DNA from: an uncultured Granulosicoccaceae bacterium
GTDB taxonomy: Bacteria > Pseudomonadota > Gammaproteobacteria > Granulosicoccales > Granulosicoccaceae
NCBI GenBank assembly: GCA_937957915.1
Contig: CALGNZ010000024.1
Span: forward strand, 1 to 42,784
Reading direction: 5' to 3'
DNA length: 42,784 nt
Part shown: positions 40,763-42,784 of the stretch, in pieces
Layout: every line of letters begins with the position of its first letter
How positions within the stretch are numbered: position 1 is the first letter of the stretch
Position numbers and translations under genes: made by a program
Notes under the pieces: generated by a model
The model's input: only the letters and a program-made list of their open reading frames with translations
Database searches by the model: none
What the model was told of the DNA's origin: nothing

Positions 40763-42330
40763 CCGATACAAGCGATGTGAATCTGATGCAGGGTCGTACG
40801 CGTCGTGGTGGCCGCTCTGCATTGCGCAGGAAAAGACAGCAACGCGATCACACCATGTTGCCGGCACTGAAGCGTCGTCTGCCGCTGGTCGAGCCCATGA
40901 GTCAGGAAGAAGTCGAAAAAATAGACGACGCTTCCATGGCCATACTGGAAGATGTCGGCGTTGTATTTCGTGATGATCAGGCCGTAGCCGATTGGAAATC
41001 CGTCGGCGCTGACGTGCGCGACGGTGACCGGGTGCACCTTGATCGAGGACTGGTACGAGAGCTGATCAAAAGCATACCCTCCAGCTTTACCTACCATGCG
41101 CGCAACCCGGCTAACAATCTGCCCTTTGGTCACGATCACTCGATCTTCGTGCCGATGACAGGTGCGCCCTATATACGTGATCTCGACGACGTGCGTCGTG
41201 GGCCGACACTCGATGATCTTGCCAATTTTCATAAGTTGTCGCACATGTTGCCGGTGATCCACTCCAGTGCACACCACATCGTTGAGCCGATGGATCATGT
41301 GGTATCGCATCGACACTTGCGTATCACCTATTCGTCAATGAAGCACTCTGACAAAACCTTTATGGGGATGACTACCTCGGGTAAAAACGCAGAGGACGTG
41401 CTCGATATGTGTGCCATATTGTTTGGTGACGAGTTTATGGAGACGCATGCGGTAGTCACCGGTAACTGCAACGGAAACTCACCTTTGGTGTGGGACGAGA
41501 CCATGCTATCGGCAATGCGTGCGTTTAATCGGCGCAACCAGCCGGTGCTTTGTTCGCCGTTTGTGTTGGGTGGTGCCAACACGCCGGCATCAACTGCCCC
41601 CGCAGTGGCGCAACTCAATGCTGAAGCACTGTCAGCGCTTGCGTATACGCAGGTCATACGAAAGGGGTGTCCGGCAATATACGGGCATTATTTGTCGACC
41701 GTTAATATGTCTTCAGGTGCACCGATGGCGGGCACGCCCGAAGTCAGTTTAATGAACTTTATGATTGGGCAAATGGCGCGTTACTACGATGTGCCCTGGC
41801 GTACGTCGAACACGCTCGGTGGCGCCAAGACGTTTGATGCGCAAGCCGGTTATGAAAGTGCAACCACCTTGATGGCGGTACTGATGGCGGGTTCCAATTA
41901 CCTGTGGCACTCGGCGGGCTGGAACGAGGCAGGCATGCACTGTTCTATGGCAAAGTTTGTCGTCGATGCTGAGCAGTGTGCGATGGGCTATCGCATGGCT
42001 GAGGGAATACGCTGGGACGACTTCGACGAGGCGTTATCTGCGGTGCGCGATATAGGACCCGGTGGCCACTATCTGGGGCATGATCATACGCTTGCCAAAT
42101 TCCAGGATGCGTTCTTTATACCCAAACTATTCGACAATAATGCCATAGAGCAGTGGGCGGCTGATGGCAGTAAAGAGATCACCGAACGCGCACTGATTGA
42201 GACACGAGCCTTGCTCGACTCTTACGAAGAACCAAAGCTCGATGTGGCCATAGACGAAGCATTGCGCGACTATATCGACCGACGCGAGCGCGAGATACCC
42301 GCTGTCGATGCGCTAAATACGGAACACTAG
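40759..42330 (+). CDS. Trimethylamine methyltransferase (MttB) superfamily protein without pyrrolysine
   Basis: This 523-residue MttB-superfamily protein has PALKRRLPLVEPMSQEEVEKI near the start, then DASMAILEDVGVVFRD, YHARNPANNLPFG, ILFGDEFMETHAVVTGNCNG, and ARYYDVPWRTSNTLGGAKTFD. The frame is continuous with no internal TAG, so unlike true trimethylamine methyltransferase it has no pyrrolysine. It resembles the MtgB-type relatives that demethylate quaternary amines such as glycine betaine by transfer to a corrinoid protein. No corrinoid protein gene is in the window. It starts with GTG at 40759, inside the dapA stop (GTGA), and ends 2 bp before the next gene's TTG. An N-terminal Arg-rich stretch (RTRRGGRSALRRKRQQR) is of unknown use. 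The methyl donor is unknown. Confidence 0.88.
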   Translation: MTDTSDVNLMQGRTRRGGRSALRRKRQQRDHTMLPALKRRLPLVEPMSQEEVEKIDDASMAILEDVGVVFRDDQAVADWKSVGADVRDGDRVHLDRGLVRELIKSIPSSFTYHARNPANNLPFGHDHSIFVPMTGAPYIRDLDDVRRGPTLDDLANFHKLSHMLPVIHSSAHHIVEPMDHVVSHRHLRITYSSMKHSDKTFMGMTTSGKNAEDVLDMCAILFGDEFMETHAVVTGNCNGNSPLVWDETMLSAMRAFNRRNQPVLCSPFVLGGANTPASTAPAVAQLNAEALSALAYTQVIRKGCPAIYGHYLSTVNMSSGAPMAGTPEVSLMNFMIGQMARYYDVPWRTSNTLGGAKTFDAQAGYESATTLMAVLMAGSNYLWHSAGWNEAGMHCSMAKFVVDAEQCAMGYRMAEGIRWDDFDEALSAVRDIGPGGHYLGHDHTLAKFQDAFFIPKLFDNNAIEQWAADGSKEITERALIETRALLDSYEEPKLDVAIDEALRDYIDRREREIPAVDALNTEH

Positions 42331-42332
42331 CT

Positions 42333-42784
42333 TTGACGGTTGTAGACAGTTTTCCCTGTGACCCGGGCCCCGCAGCATGGAACGACCTGCTGCCCAAAGT
42401 GACTGGCCGCGAGCCGCTGCGCAACAATGGCAGAGTTGACTGGATAGTTATCGGTGCCGGCTTTGCCGGTTTGTCAGCTGCCCGGCGTTTGTCGGAATTG
42501 CACCCGACTTCGAGTATAGCCGTGCTTGAAGCCAGCGCCGTAGCTCATGGACCTGCAGGGCGTAACAGCGGGTTTATGATTGATGTTCCTCATGATCTGA
42601 CATCGCATGACTATGGCGGCAAGGCGGAGAAAGATCAGCGCGACATTCGCTTGAATCGAGCCGGTATTGCCTATGCGCTCGATGCGAAGCGCGCCTATGC
42701 CATGAGTGATGAAGCTATTGCGAGCAGCGGAAAGATCAACGGCGCTATCACTGCTCGCGGCATTGCCCATAACGACGGCTACGC
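42333..42784 (+). CDS. FAD-dependent oxidoreductase, N-terminal part (cut by window end)
   Basis: The first 150 residues of a DAO-type flavoprotein are seen; the frame continues past the window. The FAD-binding motif reads VIGAGFAGLSAARRL at about residues 43-57, followed by an acidic strand end (VLEAS) and AGRNSGFMID, typical of glycine/sarcosine oxidase-like and gamma-glutamylputrescine oxidase-like enzymes. The start is TTG at 42333, 2 bp after the mttB stop, with ACGGAA about 11 nt upstream. It is clearly the fourth gene of the gntR operon. An oxidase acting on secondary amines left by demethylation would fit. Confidence 0.82.
   Translation, partial: MTVVDSFPCDPGPAAWNDLLPKVTGREPLRNNGRVDWIVIGAGFAGLSAARRLSELHPTSSIAVLEASAVAHGPAGRNSGFMIDVPHDLTSHDYGGKAEKDQRDIRLNRAGIAYALDAKRAYAMSDEAIASSGKINGAITARGIAHNDGY

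Noticed and set aside
40759..42330. Pyrrolysine-encoding MttB
   Set aside because: There is no in-frame TAG; the frame is continuous to the TAG stop at the normal length of the non-pyrrolysine group.
1..42784. tRNA or rRNA genes
   Set aside because: TTCGA-type sequences were noticed only inside genes (for example near 8128 and 14377), without flanking acceptor and anticodon stems.

Overview
This 42.8 kb window looks like chromosomal DNA of a free-living, heterotrophic, probably marine gammaproteobacterium. GC content is moderate, genes are closely packed, and I see no plasmid, phage, insertion-sequence, CRISPR, tRNA or rRNA signal. The mix of families fits that picture: TcuAB, hydantoinases, a non-pyrrolysine MttB, thrombospondin-3/OmpA envelope proteins, and a large PAS-GGDEF-EAL protein. 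A Granulosicoccus-like lineage is a guess from family content, not a demonstrated assignment.

Layout. (1) 1-5902 is a metabolic block. After the 3' end of an unrecognised protein come a ThDP-dependent acetolactate-synthase-like enzyme and a D-2-hydroxyacid dehydrogenase. These converge on a tcuBA pair (tricarballylate-type flavoprotein and its Fe-S membrane partner). (2) 6089-9080 is an envelope block: a membrane-anchored OmpA protein with 11 thrombospondin-3 repeats, and a multi-helix mechanosensitive-channel-like protein. (3) 9589-16640 is a signalling block: a PAS-rich cyclic-di-GMP protein and a divergent SAM/class III cyclase/AAA/TPR protein. (4) 16630-23698 is mixed: a VC0807-like membrane protein, a secreted beta-propeller protein with GWGW repeats, a DUF2855 protein, an alpha/beta hydrolase, and a large secreted DUF2341 protein.

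(5) 23747-31681 is one tight six-gene catabolic operon on the minus strand. Its order is hydantoinase A, hydantoinase B, FAD-dependent oxidoreductase, class I aminotransferase, uronate-dehydrogenase-like enzyme, atypical SDR. A LysR regulator (32215-33129) is transcribed divergently. The set suggests opening of a cyclic amide, oxidation of an amine, transamination and two NAD(P)-linked steps, but the substrate cannot be named from sequence. (6) 33370-38935 holds a second secreted GWGW-repeat protein, a P-loop kinase-like protein, a class III CoA-transferase, an AhpD-like protein and a PEP mutase/isocitrate lyase family enzyme. (7) 39111-42784 is an operon of GntR regulator, DapA-family lyase/aldolase, MttB-superfamily methyltransferase and an FAD oxidoreductase cut by the window end. 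It has a readable promoter and palindromic operator.

Two arrays of about 15-bp repeats stand out. One is an in-frame array inside the DUF2855 gene. The other is a degenerate array that runs up to the LysR start codon and contains a micro-ORF whose stop overlaps that start. A dispersed family of short palindromic repeats occupies the larger intergenic gaps. Several genes appear to lack an AUG start.
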